Source: Halosimplex amylolyticum
Lineage (GTDB): Archaea > Halobacteriota > Halobacteria > Halobacteriales > Haloarculaceae
Reading direction: 5' to 3'
Length of the DNA: 64,000 nt
Assembly: GCF_051414035.1 (NCBI RefSeq)
Contig: NZ_JBLKNW010000001.1
Location: forward strand, 558,001-622,000
The notes under the pieces were generated by a model. It saw only the letters and a program-made list of their open reading frames with translations, was not told where the DNA came from and ran no database searches. Position numbers and translations under genes: made by a program. Numbering within the stretch: position 1 is the stretch's first letter; every line of letters begins with the position of its first letter. This document shows positions 27,880 to 36,455 of this stretch, in pieces.

Positions 27880-28821
27880 TCAGCGGCCGCTCTGGAGGTC
27901 CTCGACCAGGGCGTCGACTTCCGCGCGAGTCGCGGTCGTCATCGCGCCGGGGATGGTCCGCGCCAGGGTCGCGCCGGCCACGCCGTAGGCCAGCGCCTCG
28001 TCGGCCTTGGCGCCCGCGAGGACGCGCTCGAGGAACGCGCCGATGAACGCCTCGTGCTGACCGGTCGGATCGACCGCGTCGACCTCGATGCCGTCCTGCT
28101 CGTTTATCACGCTGCCCTGGCAGGCCAGCGCACCGCGCTCGCTGCGGGTGATGACGACCGTGTCGAACTCCCGGGTCGACGCGATGGCGTGGGCGAGTTC
28201 CCGCGGCGACCCCGTTCGGTCGAACACCCGTCGCGCCTGCTCCTCGTTCGCGAACAGCACGTCTACCGCGTCGAAGACGCCCTCCAGGGTCTCGCGGGCT
28301 TCCTCGACCGACCAGAGGCCGGGCTGGAAGTCCAGGTCCATCGCGACGAGCCCGCTCCCTGCGGCGCGCAGGACCGCCTCGGCCGTCTCGACGATGTCGC
28401 CCGAGAGCGACAGCGTGCTCCCAGCGACGAACGTCGCGTCGGCCCGCTGGACGCGGTCCATCGGCAGCTCGCCGGGCGTGACCGACGCCGCGGCGGCGTG
28501 ATAGCGGTCCTGCAGCAGGCGCTTCTCGCGCGGTTCGGGTCCCCGTTCGGCGAACTGGAGGCCCTGTCGCCCCTCGTCGGCCCACGCGACCTCAGTGTCG
28601 ACGCCGTGTTCGTGGAGCGACCGCTCGACCCGCCGACCCAGCGGGGAGTCAGGCAGCTTCGAGAGCCACGTCGCGTCGGCGCCCATCGCGCTCGCCGCCA
28701 CCGCGACGTTGCTCTCCGTCCCCGACACCCGCATCCGAACCTCGCCGGCCGTCTCGAGGCGCTCGTCCCCGACCGGCGACACCCGTAACGACGTTTCTCC
28801 GAACGTAACCAGCTCCGTCAT
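27880..28821 (-). CDS. kdgK: PfkB-family sugar kinase, probable 2-keto-3-deoxygluconate kinase
   Basis: 313 residues. Ribokinase fold with N-terminal VTFGETSLRVSPV and VRMRVSGTESNVAVAASAMGA (the sugar-binding GG motif is changed to SGTESN). In the C-terminal PfkB signature the usual D-T-T-G-A-G-D is D-P-T-G-Q-H-E (Gly254-Gln255-His256-Glu257), so the catalytic Asp position is Glu. Closest to archaeal KDG kinases, which phosphorylate 2-keto-3-deoxygluconate in the semi-phosphorylative Entner-Doudoroff path; in a pectin degrader it could also serve galacturonate or glucuronate breakdown. TATA element (ATTATACC, minus strand) about 28 bases upstream of ATG. Substrate call tentative. Confidence 0.75.
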   Translation of the reverse strand: MTELVTFGETSLRVSPVGDERLETAGEVRMRVSGTESNVAVAASAMGADATWLSKLPDSPLGRRVERSLHEHGVDTEVAWADEGRQGLQFAERGPEPREKRLLQDRYHAAAASVTPGELPMDRVQRADATFVAGSTLSLSGDIVETAEAVLRAAGSGLVAMDLDFQPGLWSVEEARETLEGVFDAVDVLFANEEQARRVFDRTGSPRELAHAIASTREFDTVVITRSERGALACQGSVINEQDGIEVDAVDPTGQHEAFIGAFLERVLAGAKADEALAYGVAGATLARTIPGAMTTATRAEVDALVEDLQSGR

Positions 28822-28843
28822 ACCCCGTTCATGGATAGCATGC

Positions 28844-28853
28844 GGTATAATTC
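28844..28853 (-). promoter_or_regulatory. TATA box of the PfkB kinase gene
   Basis: TTATACCGCA on the minus strand, close to 28 bases upstream of ATG 28821. Confidence 0.5.
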
Positions 28854-28945
28854 ATAGGGGGACGGCCCCGCCGCCCGTCTCGCCGGTAGAATCTGCTTTC
28901 CCGCGGCGAACGCCGGTGATTTACGGGCCGTCTCACCGCGGAGCG

Positions 28946-31174
28946 TCAGTCTCGGCGACCGCCGTGACCGGGGTAGTCCCGCTCGAAGCGGGCCTCGATC
29001 TCGTCGGCGTCGAACTCGACGACGACGGGGCGGCCGTGCGGGCAGGCCCACGGGTTCTCGCAGTCGTCGAGCCGGGCGAGCAGGTCACGCACGGACCCCT
29101 CGGTGAGCGACGTGTTGCCCGTGATCGACGGGTAACAGGCCAGATCCGCGAGGAGCTCGTCCGCGGCCGCCTCGACGGTCTCGGCGGCGCTGCCCTCGCC
29201 CTCGACGAACGCGGCCAGCGCGTCCCGCAGGAGGTCGGGATCGGCGGCGTCGGCGACCAGCGACGGGACGGTCCGCAACTCGACGGTCCGGTCGCCGACG
29301 CGTTCAGCCCGGAAACCCAGCGTCGCCAGCGCCTCACCGTAGGTCTCGAACAGCTCGGCCTCGCGGGCGGTCAGGGACAGCTCCACCGGCGTCGCGAGCG
29401 CCTGCGTCGTCGTCTCGCCGGTGAACTCGCCGCGGAGGCGCTCGTAGTTGATCCGCTCGTCGGCGGCGTGCTGGTCGACCAGCACGAGTCCCTCGTCGGT
29501 CTCTGCGAGGACGTACGTCTCGTGAAGCTGGCCGAGGACGCGCATCGACGGCAGCGCGTCGAAGTCGGTCGGCCCGACCTCGGGTTCCCCGTCGCCGAGA
29601 CGCGACTGGTCGTGTCCGCCCGCGAACTTGCGAGCGCGGTCGTGCGGGTCGGTCTGGCTCGCCGTCTCCGGGCTGGCGTCGGCTGGTGTCCCCGGGCTGT
29701 CGTCGCTCGGTGTCCCCGGCGACACCGCGCCGTCGGCCGAATCGGGCTCGTCACCCGCTCCTGAGTCGCCGGTCGAGCCTGATTCCCTCGAAGGAACGCC
29801 CCTCGACCGGGAGGACGGCGACGACCGCGGCGACGGAGCCGAGGGGTCCGACGAGAACGTCGGCCCTCGCGTCGTCGCGGGTGAATCTGTCGCGTCGTCT
29901 GTATCGGTCGCGTCGTCGGTATCGGCCGTGTCCTCGGCGGCAGTCGGCGTGGGAGAATCCGTGGCGCCGGTCGGCTCGTCGGTGGCCGGCCCACGGGAGC
30001 CGGCGTCGACACCCGACCCGCCGTCGGGACCTCCGTCGTCGTCGTCCCCCACCGTCCCGGTCCGTTCAGGGTGGATCTCGGTCTGCTCGGGGGCCGACTT
30101 CCCGCGCGGGGCGCCGCTGCGGAGGAACCCCTCGTCGAGGAGTGCCGACTCGACGGCGGTCCGGATCTGCTCGCGGACGCCCTCCTCGTCGGCGAAGCGG
30201 ACTTCCAGCTTCCGCGGGTGGACGTTCACGTCCACGTCGCCGGCCTCGATGTCCAGGAAGAGGACGGCGAAGGGGTACCGGTCGGGGGCGAGCTGGTGGC
30301 CGTAGGCCGTGACGACGGCGTCCCGGACGGCGCCGGCGGTGACGTACCGGCCGTTGACGTACGTCGAGAGGTACTCGCGGGTGCTCCGGGTCGTCTCCGG
30401 GTGACTGACTAGCCCCGAGACGCCGTCGAGCGGGCCATCGGGCAGTTCAGACTCGTTCGCATCGACTGCGACCATCGACTGGGCGACCTCGCGGCCGTAG
30501 ACGGACATGACGGCCGCGCGGCGGTCGCCCTGGCCGGTCGTGGCGAAGGTCTCGCGGCCGTCGTGGGTCAGCGAGACGGCGATGTCGGGGTTCGCCAGCG
30601 CGTAGCTCGTCACGACGGTGTTGACGTGTGCGAACTCCGTGCCGTCCTGTTTGAGGTACTTCCGGCGGGCGGGCACGTTGAAAAAGAGGTCCTCGACCTC
30701 GATGGCGGTCCCCTCCGGGCAGCCCGCGGGCTCGACGCTCGTCACCTCGCCGCCCTCGATCCGGAGTTCCGTGCCGCGGTCGGCGTCGACGTCCGCGCGG
30801 TCGCTCCGGGGACGAGTCGTGATCGTCAGGCGAGAGACGGCGCCGATGGCGTGGAGCGCCTCGCCGCGGAAGCCCAGCGTGGCCACGCCGGACTCGAGGT
30901 CGTCGATGTCGCGTATCTTCGAGGTGGTGTGCTCCTCGACGGCGCGACGGACCTCGGCTTCGGTCATCCCGATGCCGTCGTCGGCGACACGGATCCCGTC
31001 CTTGCCGCCGCGCTCGACGGCCACCTCGACGCGGGAGGCGCCGGCGTCGAGGCTGTTCTCGACGAATTCCTTCACGACCGACGACGGGCGCTCGACCACT
31101 TCGCCGGCGGCGATGCGCTCGACGGTCGCCTCGTCGAGGCGGCGGATCGTTCCGGTCGGGGCGTCGTCGCTCAT
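28946..31174 (-). CDS. mutL: DNA mismatch repair protein MutL
   Basis: 742 residues. N-terminal GHKL ATPase with KEFVENSLDAG (35-45), DDGIGM, TSKI and GFRGEAL. A long disordered linker rich in Ser, Thr, Asp and Pro spans about 355-540. The C-terminal dimerisation/endonuclease domain keeps the metal-dependent nicking motif DQHA-x2-E-x4-E (Asp567 onward) and the ACPHGRP motif, so this is a nicking-type MutL, not the E. coli type. Two methods of strand choice are known for such enzymes; nothing here decides. mutS is not adjacent in the window, although mutS/mutL are often neighbours in haloarchaea. Confidence 0.95.
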   Translation of the reverse strand: MSDDAPTGTIRRLDEATVERIAAGEVVERPSSVVKEFVENSLDAGASRVEVAVERGGKDGIRVADDGIGMTEAEVRRAVEEHTTSKIRDIDDLESGVATLGFRGEALHAIGAVSRLTITTRPRSDRADVDADRGTELRIEGGEVTSVEPAGCPEGTAIEVEDLFFNVPARRKYLKQDGTEFAHVNTVVTSYALANPDIAVSLTHDGRETFATTGQGDRRAAVMSVYGREVAQSMVAVDANESELPDGPLDGVSGLVSHPETTRSTREYLSTYVNGRYVTAGAVRDAVVTAYGHQLAPDRYPFAVLFLDIEAGDVDVNVHPRKLEVRFADEEGVREQIRTAVESALLDEGFLRSGAPRGKSAPEQTEIHPERTGTVGDDDDGGPDGGSGVDAGSRGPATDEPTGATDSPTPTAAEDTADTDDATDTDDATDSPATTRGPTFSSDPSAPSPRSSPSSRSRGVPSRESGSTGDSGAGDEPDSADGAVSPGTPSDDSPGTPADASPETASQTDPHDRARKFAGGHDQSRLGDGEPEVGPTDFDALPSMRVLGQLHETYVLAETDEGLVLVDQHAADERINYERLRGEFTGETTTQALATPVELSLTAREAELFETYGEALATLGFRAERVGDRTVELRTVPSLVADAADPDLLRDALAAFVEGEGSAAETVEAAADELLADLACYPSITGNTSLTEGSVRDLLARLDDCENPWACPHGRPVVVEFDADEIEARFERDYPGHGGRRD

Positions 31175-31218
31175 CTACCCGCTGGTGGGCCGCGGACGCC
31201 CTTGAGTACTCCGGCCGC

Positions 31219-31281
31219 GGGTCGAGTCCGACGGGTCGAGTCCGACGGGTCGAGTCCGACGGGTCGAGTCCGACGGGTCGA
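31219..31281. repeat. 14-bp tandem repeat, 4.5 copies, upstream of mutL
   Basis: Four perfect copies of GGGTCGAGTCCGAC (31219, 31233, 31247, 31261) and a 7-base partial. The array begins 45 bases upstream of the mutL ATG and ends before the membrane protein gene stop at 31323. Confidence 0.9.
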
Positions 31282-31322
31282 CCGCGGGTTCGAGGCGCGG
31301 ACGCGATTCGCGGAGGGGCGTC

Positions 31323-31865
31323 TCACAGCGTGGCCGCGCGGTAGCCGCCGACGCCGATGCAGGCCACGCCGGCGAGTACGAGCGCCAGCTGTGGGGCTCG
31401 CGCCGTCGACGTGAGCGGCGGTCCGGCGGTCTTCGTCAGCATCGCGTCGTAGGTCGCGTCGGGCAGGTCCTCGTCCGCCGCGGGCAGGTCGCTGCCGTTC
31501 GGACGCTCGACGACGACGTGCATCGGGTACCGGGCTGCGGGCTCGGACACGTTCGCGCGTTCGATCACCTCCACTCTCGTGGGGTAGTCGAAGTCGTCGG
31601 CGCCGTCGTCCGCGGGGACGCGGTACGCGCCGTCGTTCTCCAGCGTGGCGACGTACAGATCCTGTGCGCGTTCGGAGAGGTTCTCGTACGCGACGACCCG
31701 GTACCCCTCGTTCCGGAGCCCGGTCTCGTTGCCCTCGACGAAGTCCGGCTGTTCGACCGACGTGTCGTGCCAGCGGACGTCGCCGACGGGGACGACGGCC
31801 GCCGCGGCGAGCAGGACGACCCCGAGCGCGACGAGCGCCAGGTTTCGGCGTGTTCGTTCCTGCAT
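31323..31865 (-). CDS. Membrane protein of the ABC-2 operon
   Basis: 180 residues from ATG 31865. One N-terminal helix (RNLALVALGVVLLAAAAVVP) and one C-terminal helix (PQLALVLAGVACIGVGGYRA) enclose an about 120-residue extracellular or loop domain with N-x-S/T sequons. Five bases separate its start from the stop of the upstream permease, so it is the third cistron of the ATPase-permease operon. Possible accessory subunit of the exporter; no known family recognised. Confidence 0.65.
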   Translation of the reverse strand: MQERTRRNLALVALGVVLLAAAAVVPVGDVRWHDTSVEQPDFVEGNETGLRNEGYRVVAYENLSERAQDLYVATLENDGAYRVPADDGADDFDYPTRVEVIERANVSEPAARYPMHVVVERPNGSDLPAADEDLPDATYDAMLTKTAGPPLTSTARAPQLALVLAGVACIGVGGYRAATL

Positions 31866-31870
31866 CGTGA

Positions 31871-32734
31871 TCACCCCAGGTCGGCGCGACCGAAGCGCCA
31901 GTAGCCGACCGCGAGCGGGACGAGGCCCCACGCGAGGATCGCGGCCAGGCCGAAGGCGTTGTGAGCCAGCGTGTTGTACTGAGCCGACCACCGCGACGCC
32001 GTGAGGACGTGGCTGGTCCAGTCAGTCGCGGCCAGCGTCGCCTGGACCGGGTTCAGCCGGCCGACGTACAGGTACCACTCCGGCGCGTCGGGGCTGGCGC
32101 TCGTGAGAGTGCTGAGTCCGGACGGGTCGAACCCCGGGCCCTCGACGATCATCCCGACGGCCCTGACCACCGTCGCTCGCCAGAGGTCGAGCGGGCCGAG
32201 CACGAGGTAGAGGCCGAACAGGAGCGCCACCGCCCTGACCTTGGTCGCGACGGCCGCGGAGACGCCCACGGACAGCCCGGCCCACGCGAACGTGAACGCC
32301 GCCAGCAGGCCCGCGTCGACCAGGTACTCCACGCCGTCGAGGGTCCCGTACGCCTGGATCAACACGCCGCCGAGGACGAGGTACGTCCCGAGCGACACGG
32401 CGAGCAGGACGAGGGTGCGGCTCACCGCCTTGCCGAGGAGGACGGTGCCGCGGTCCGTCGGGAAGCTCAGCAGGACGCGGAGGCTCCCGGACTCACGCTC
32501 GCCGGCGACCGACGCGTACGCGGCGACGATAGCGACCGGGCCGCCGAACAGGACGAACGGGATCAGGAGCTGTTCCTGCGTCGAGTCGACCAGCACGTCC
32601 CACGAGTCCGTGGCCCGGTCGTACGTCTGGGGGACCGATACCGCGAGCATCACCAGCGCGGCGCCCCACAGCAGCTTCGACCGCGCGAGGTCCGTCAGGT
32701 CCTTCCGCGCGACCGTCAGCGCCCGCGCGGTCAC
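31871..32734 (-). CDS. ABC-2 type transporter permease
   Basis: 287 residues. I place the start at GTG 32734 because it overlaps the ATPase stop (GTGA) and gives a standard N-terminus (VTARALTVARKDLTDLARSKLLWG). About six helices with the conserved SVAGERESGSLRVLLSFPTDR loop typical of NosY/ABC-2 permeases. Forms the membrane part of an exporter with the ATPase gene just upstream. The substrate is unknown; haloarchaeal homologues are annotated as copper, drug or NosFY-like exporters without strong evidence. Confidence 0.85.
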   Translation of the reverse strand: MTARALTVARKDLTDLARSKLLWGAALVMLAVSVPQTYDRATDSWDVLVDSTQEQLLIPFVLFGGPVAIVAAYASVAGERESGSLRVLLSFPTDRGTVLLGKAVSRTLVLLAVSLGTYLVLGGVLIQAYGTLDGVEYLVDAGLLAAFTFAWAGLSVGVSAAVATKVRAVALLFGLYLVLGPLDLWRATVVRAVGMIVEGPGFDPSGLSTLTSASPDAPEWYLYVGRLNPVQATLAATDWTSHVLTASRWSAQYNTLAHNAFGLAAILAWGLVPLAVGYWRFGRADLG

Positions 32735-33675
32735 GCTTCGCTCACCCCCGTCGGCGCGTCGGCGTCGGGATCCGCCCCGGCGTTCGTGTACTCGGTGAAG
32801 AGGTCTTCGAGCGACGCTTCCTCGACGTCGATGTCGCGGACCGTCGCGCCCGCGGCACCGACCCGCTCGATGACCTCCGCCTTCACACCTGGGTCCGTAC
32901 ACGAGACGCGGAGCGCATCGTCGCGGACGGAGACGCCCGTCACGCCGTCGATCGCCTCGACGCCGCTCGTGTCGGGCACCGTATCGACCGTGACGACGAG
33001 CGTCGAGCCCGTGCCCAGCCGTCCGCGGAGCCCCTCGACCGTGTCGACGGCCACGAGGTCGCCGTCGTTCATGATCCCGACGCGGTCGCAGACCGCCTCG
33101 ACCTGTTCCATGACGTGGCTGGAGAAGAAGACTGTCGCGCCGCGGTCGCGCTCCTCGCGGACGATCTCCCGCATCTCGCGGGCGCCGTTGGGGTCCAGGC
33201 CGCTGGAGGGCTCGTCGAGGATCAAGAGGTCGGGCTCGCCGACGAGCGCCATCCCGAGCGCGAGGCGCTGGGTCATCCCCTTCGAGAAGCCGCCGACCGC
33301 GCGGTCGGCCTCGTCCGCGATCCCGACCCGGTCGAGGATCGCTTCCGGATCGGTGTCGACCCCTTCCATTTTGGCGGCGAAGCGGAGGTGTTTGCGCGCG
33401 GAGAGCCGGTCGTAGAGGGCGTACCCTTCGGGGAGGACGCCCAGGCGTGCGCGGACCACCTCCGGCCGCGCCTGCGGGTCGACGCCCAGCACCGAGACGT
33501 CGCCGCTCGTCGGCCGGACGTAGTCCAGCAGGACGTTGATCGTCGTCGATTTGCCCGCGCCGTTCGGACCGAGGAAGCCGAATATCTCGCCCTCCTCGAC
33601 GGTGAGCGAGAGCCCGTCGACGGCGCGGACGTCGCCGTACTCCTTCGTCAGGGCGGTGGTTTCGATCGCTGCCAT
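32731..33675 (-). CDS. ABC transporter ATP-binding protein
   Basis: 314 residues: Walker A GPNGAGKST, Q-loop region GVLPEGYALYDRL, signature FSKGMTQRL, Walker B DLLILDEPSSGLDPNG, switch His in SSHVMEQ. About 90 residues after the nucleotide-binding domain form a DUF4162-like regulatory tail. It is the first gene of a three-gene operon (ATPase, permease, membrane protein), overlapping the permease by four bases. Energises an ABC-2 exporter; it might also serve the second, ATPase-less permease at 33809-35041. Confidence 0.9.
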   Translation of the reverse strand: MAAIETTALTKEYGDVRAVDGLSLTVEEGEIFGFLGPNGAGKSTTINVLLDYVRPTSGDVSVLGVDPQARPEVVRARLGVLPEGYALYDRLSARKHLRFAAKMEGVDTDPEAILDRVGIADEADRAVGGFSKGMTQRLALGMALVGEPDLLILDEPSSGLDPNGAREMREIVREERDRGATVFFSSHVMEQVEAVCDRVGIMNDGDLVAVDTVEGLRGRLGTGSTLVVTVDTVPDTSGVEAIDGVTGVSVRDDALRVSCTDPGVKAEVIERVGAAGATVRDIDVEEASLEDLFTEYTNAGADPDADAPTGVSEA

Positions 33676-33808
33676 TCCGTCTTGACTGTGACTCCGATAG
33701 AGGGTAAAATATCCGATAGGTTAGATGGGTTTCGAAGCTACGTTTTGCGGTCAGGAGATGTTGTTTACCGTATGTTTCGTGCAATGTCGGCGGACGCGAA
33801 ATCGCGGT

Positions 33809-35041
33809 TCAGGTCGGCCCTGCCCGGCTGGAAGCGTAGTACCCGGCCGCGAGGAACGCCGCGGTCCAGCCGAGCATGACGGCCACGGCGTAGGCCACGT
33901 GGATCGGATCCCCGCCGATCGTGACCTCGTGGACCTCGCCGTCGAGGACGATGTGGGTCGAACTGAGGTTCACGGACAGCCAGTTGCTGACGCCCCGGAA
34001 GCCGTCGAACGGGTTGAACCAGCCGAGGTACAGCACCCACCAGGGGTCCCCGGAGTAGGGGTTCTCGAGCCTGGTGAGTTCGTGGGGGGCGTAGGCGTCG
34101 CCGAGGAGGAGGGCGCCGACGACGTTCGACACCGTGTTGTGCCAGAAGTGGGTCAGGTTCGCGAGGGCGTACAGGCCGAGCGTGGCCGCGAACGCCCGCC
34201 TCGGCGTTGCTGTGAGCGCGCCGAATCCGACCGCGATAGCCGCCCACATCACCGTGAACACCGACAGCAGCGCGGCGTTCGCGGCGTAGGCGGCCGGTTC
34301 GAACGCCCGGAGTTCGACGAAGACGAGCGCTCCCTGGAGCAGATACGCCCCCAGGACCAGACAGAGCAGGACCGCCGACCGACTCAGCGCGAACCCGAGG
34401 AACGCGGTCCGCCCCCGTTCCGGGAGCCCGCCGCGGGTCCGGCGGTCGCTCGGGTCGGGATCCGACGCCATCGCGTGGTTCGACTCGCGACCGCGGCGCC
34501 GGTCGACGCCAGCCGCGACGTACGCTGTGAGGCCCATCGCGACGAGCGCCAGGGCGACGGGGTTCGGCCAGAACCGCATGATCGCGAGGTAGGCGAGGAC
34601 GGCGAGAAACGCGGCACCGAGCGCTGCCACCGCCCGGCGCGTCCGGTTCCGGCGTGCCGCAACCCACGCGCGCTCGACACGGCGGCGAAGCGCTCCCAGC
34701 CGGCCGGACGCCGGCGGGGCGCCGTTCGCCGCGTAGCCGATCCCGGCCGCCGCGGCGCCGACGGTCACGTAGTAGAGCGACGGCAGCCGGGTCATCACGT
34801 CGTAGGGCGTCTGGACCAGGATGTCGCTGCCGACCAGGTCGTGGACCGGCGCGACGGTCAGGACGACCACCACCACGGCGATCACCCACAGCAGCGTCGA
34901 CCGTCGGAGCGCCGCGAGGTCGCGCCGCGCGACCGCGAGCGCCGAGTCCGCCGACCCGGAGTCGCGACTCGCGGGATCTGAGCGGCGGTCTCGCTGCCGA
35001 TCCCGCTCGCTCGCGTCGGTCCGATCGCGGGGGTCCGCCAT
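33809..35041 (-). CDS. Second ABC-2 type permease, no ATPase of its own
   Basis: 410 residues. Basic/acidic N-terminus (to about residue 34), then SALAVARRDLAALRRSTLLWVIAV, the same R-D-L-x-x-L-x-R-S-x-L-L-W pattern as the other permease, then multiple helices and a C-terminal helix. A long cytoplasmic loop carries arginine-rich stretches (RRRVERAWVAARRNRTRR; DRRRGRESNHAM). The large insertion makes it longer than the first permease (287 residues). No ATP-binding gene adjoins on this strand except the upstream-acting operon 133 bases downstream of its stop, suggesting sharing. Confidence 0.75.
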   Translation of the reverse strand: MADPRDRTDASERDRQRDRRSDPASRDSGSADSALAVARRDLAALRRSTLLWVIAVVVVVLTVAPVHDLVGSDILVQTPYDVMTRLPSLYYVTVGAAAAGIGYAANGAPPASGRLGALRRRVERAWVAARRNRTRRAVAALGAAFLAVLAYLAIMRFWPNPVALALVAMGLTAYVAAGVDRRRGRESNHAMASDPDPSDRRTRGGLPERGRTAFLGFALSRSAVLLCLVLGAYLLQGALVFVELRAFEPAAYAANAALLSVFTVMWAAIAVGFGALTATPRRAFAATLGLYALANLTHFWHNTVSNVVGALLLGDAYAPHELTRLENPYSGDPWWVLYLGWFNPFDGFRGVSNWLSVNLSSTHIVLDGEVHEVTIGGDPIHVAYAVAVMLGWTAAFLAAGYYASSRAGPT

Positions 35042-35112
35042 CGTGTCCGCATCTGAGCGGGGTCGGGAGTAAAACCCGGCGGTGACTTCGACGCCGTTCG
35101 AAACTTTCTGTA

Positions 35113-35121
35113 GCTTATATG
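35113..35121 (+). promoter_or_regulatory. TATA box of the SBP-subtilase-HTH operon
   Basis: GCTTATATG, about 28 bases before ATG 35146, at leaderless spacing. Confidence 0.5.
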
Positions 35122-35145
35122 TGATACCGGCGACTCGTCGCAGTC

Positions 35146-36375
35146 ATGGACGAGGCGGACGGCGGTCGGTCCCCGCGACCGCTCTCGCGTCGACGGGTCC
35201 TGAAGAGCGTCGGCGTCGCTGCCGGCGCGGCGACCGTCGGCGGCGGCCACCTGCTCAGCCGTGACAGCCCGGAGATGCCGCGCCGCATCGAGTCGTGGCC
35301 GCCCGACACCGGCGCCGCCACCGTGGTCACCGGCGACTACTACGACCAGTGGTCGACGTGGGCGAGGGAGGCGTTTCACGACCGGACGAACATCGAAGTG
35401 CGGAGCTACCGGACGTTCGCCTGGGACCCCTCGCGTTCGCTTGGCGGTCGCGAGCGGCCCCCGGGAGTGCTCAGCAGAGCGTTCGAGCGCGTCAAGGGGC
35501 TGTTCACCGAGCCGAGCGCGCGCGACGAGCCCGACGGATCGTTCGACAACGTCGTCACGACCACGGACTTCCTCCCCCGGGCGATGGACGACGGGCTGCT
35601 CCACCCGCTGCCCGCGGAGGACGTGCCGTCGTTCGACCGGGTGTTCGACGTGTTCCGCTCGGTCGGAGTCCACCGGGCGGACGGCGACGTGTTCGGCCTC
35701 CCCGTCGAGGCGCAGTTGACGCCGCTCGTGTACAACGCCGACTACTTCGAGCGCCCCCCGGACTCCTGGAGCGCGCTCTGGGACGGCGCCGACCAGAGCG
35801 AGGTGCTGGTCGACACGGACGTCGTGTACGGACACCTGGAGATCGCCGCGCTCTACGCCGACGAGGACCCGCGCGATCCGGACTTCGACCGGCTGGAGTC
35901 GGTCCTGCGTCGCCAGCGGCCCAAGCTCGTCGACGGACACGACGACCGCGAGCGGTCCGCCGCCGTCGAGCGGTTCGTCGCCGAGGACGCCGTCGTCGGG
36001 TCGCTGTCGCTCCCGGCGGTGTACGAGGCGCGTTTCGAGCGGGGCGTGCCCTTAGAGTACGTCGTCCCGTCGGAGGGAGCGATCCTGAATTGCTCCTTCT
36101 CCGCCGTGCCGACCGCGAGCAAGCGGCCGCTCGCCGGCCTCCGCTACGCGAACTGGCTGTGCCGGCCCGAGGTGGCCGCGCGGCGGTGGGAACTGGAGCG
36201 AGCGGTCCCGACGGTGCCCGTCGGCGATCACGCGTCGACAGCCGTCCGGGAGTTTCTCGCCTGGGCGGACGAGGGGGAGTTCCACCTGAAGCCCCACCTG
36301 TTCGGCCCCGACGAGACCACGACCAGGTATCGGCGACTGATTCAGCGGATCGAGGAGGGCGAAGATGGCGACTGA
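35146..36375 (+). CDS. Tat-exported extracellular solute-binding protein
   Basis: 409 residues. Tat signal SRRRVLKSVGVAAGAA with no lipobox cysteine, so export without a lipid anchor is expected. The remainder resembles type 2 periplasmic binding proteins of the spermidine/iron class (TVVTGDYYDQWSTWAREAFHDRTNIEV, FDNVVTTTDFLPRAMDDGLLHPL, GDVFGLPVEAQLTPLVYNADYF). First gene of a plus-strand operon with the subtilase and HTH gene (80-base gap). It has no adjacent permease of the matching type; the divergent neighbour is an ABC-2 permease. A sensory or substrate-presenting role is possible. Confidence 0.75.
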   Translation: MDEADGGRSPRPLSRRRVLKSVGVAAGAATVGGGHLLSRDSPEMPRRIESWPPDTGAATVVTGDYYDQWSTWAREAFHDRTNIEVRSYRTFAWDPSRSLGGRERPPGVLSRAFERVKGLFTEPSARDEPDGSFDNVVTTTDFLPRAMDDGLLHPLPAEDVPSFDRVFDVFRSVGVHRADGDVFGLPVEAQLTPLVYNADYFERPPDSWSALWDGADQSEVLVDTDVVYGHLEIAALYADEDPRDPDFDRLESVLRRQRPKLVDGHDDRERSAAVERFVAEDAVVGSLSLPAVYEARFERGVPLEYVVPSEGAILNCSFSAVPTASKRPLAGLRYANWLCRPEVAARRWELERAVPTVPVGDHASTAVREFLAWADEGEFHLKPHLFGPDETTTRYRRLIQRIEEGEDGD

Positions 36376-36455
36376 CGGTCCGGGCCCAGGGTGCGATGGT
36401 CGGGCATCGTGGGACCCCCGCCGAGCGAGGCCCGGTCGGCGCCGCAGGAGGGATC

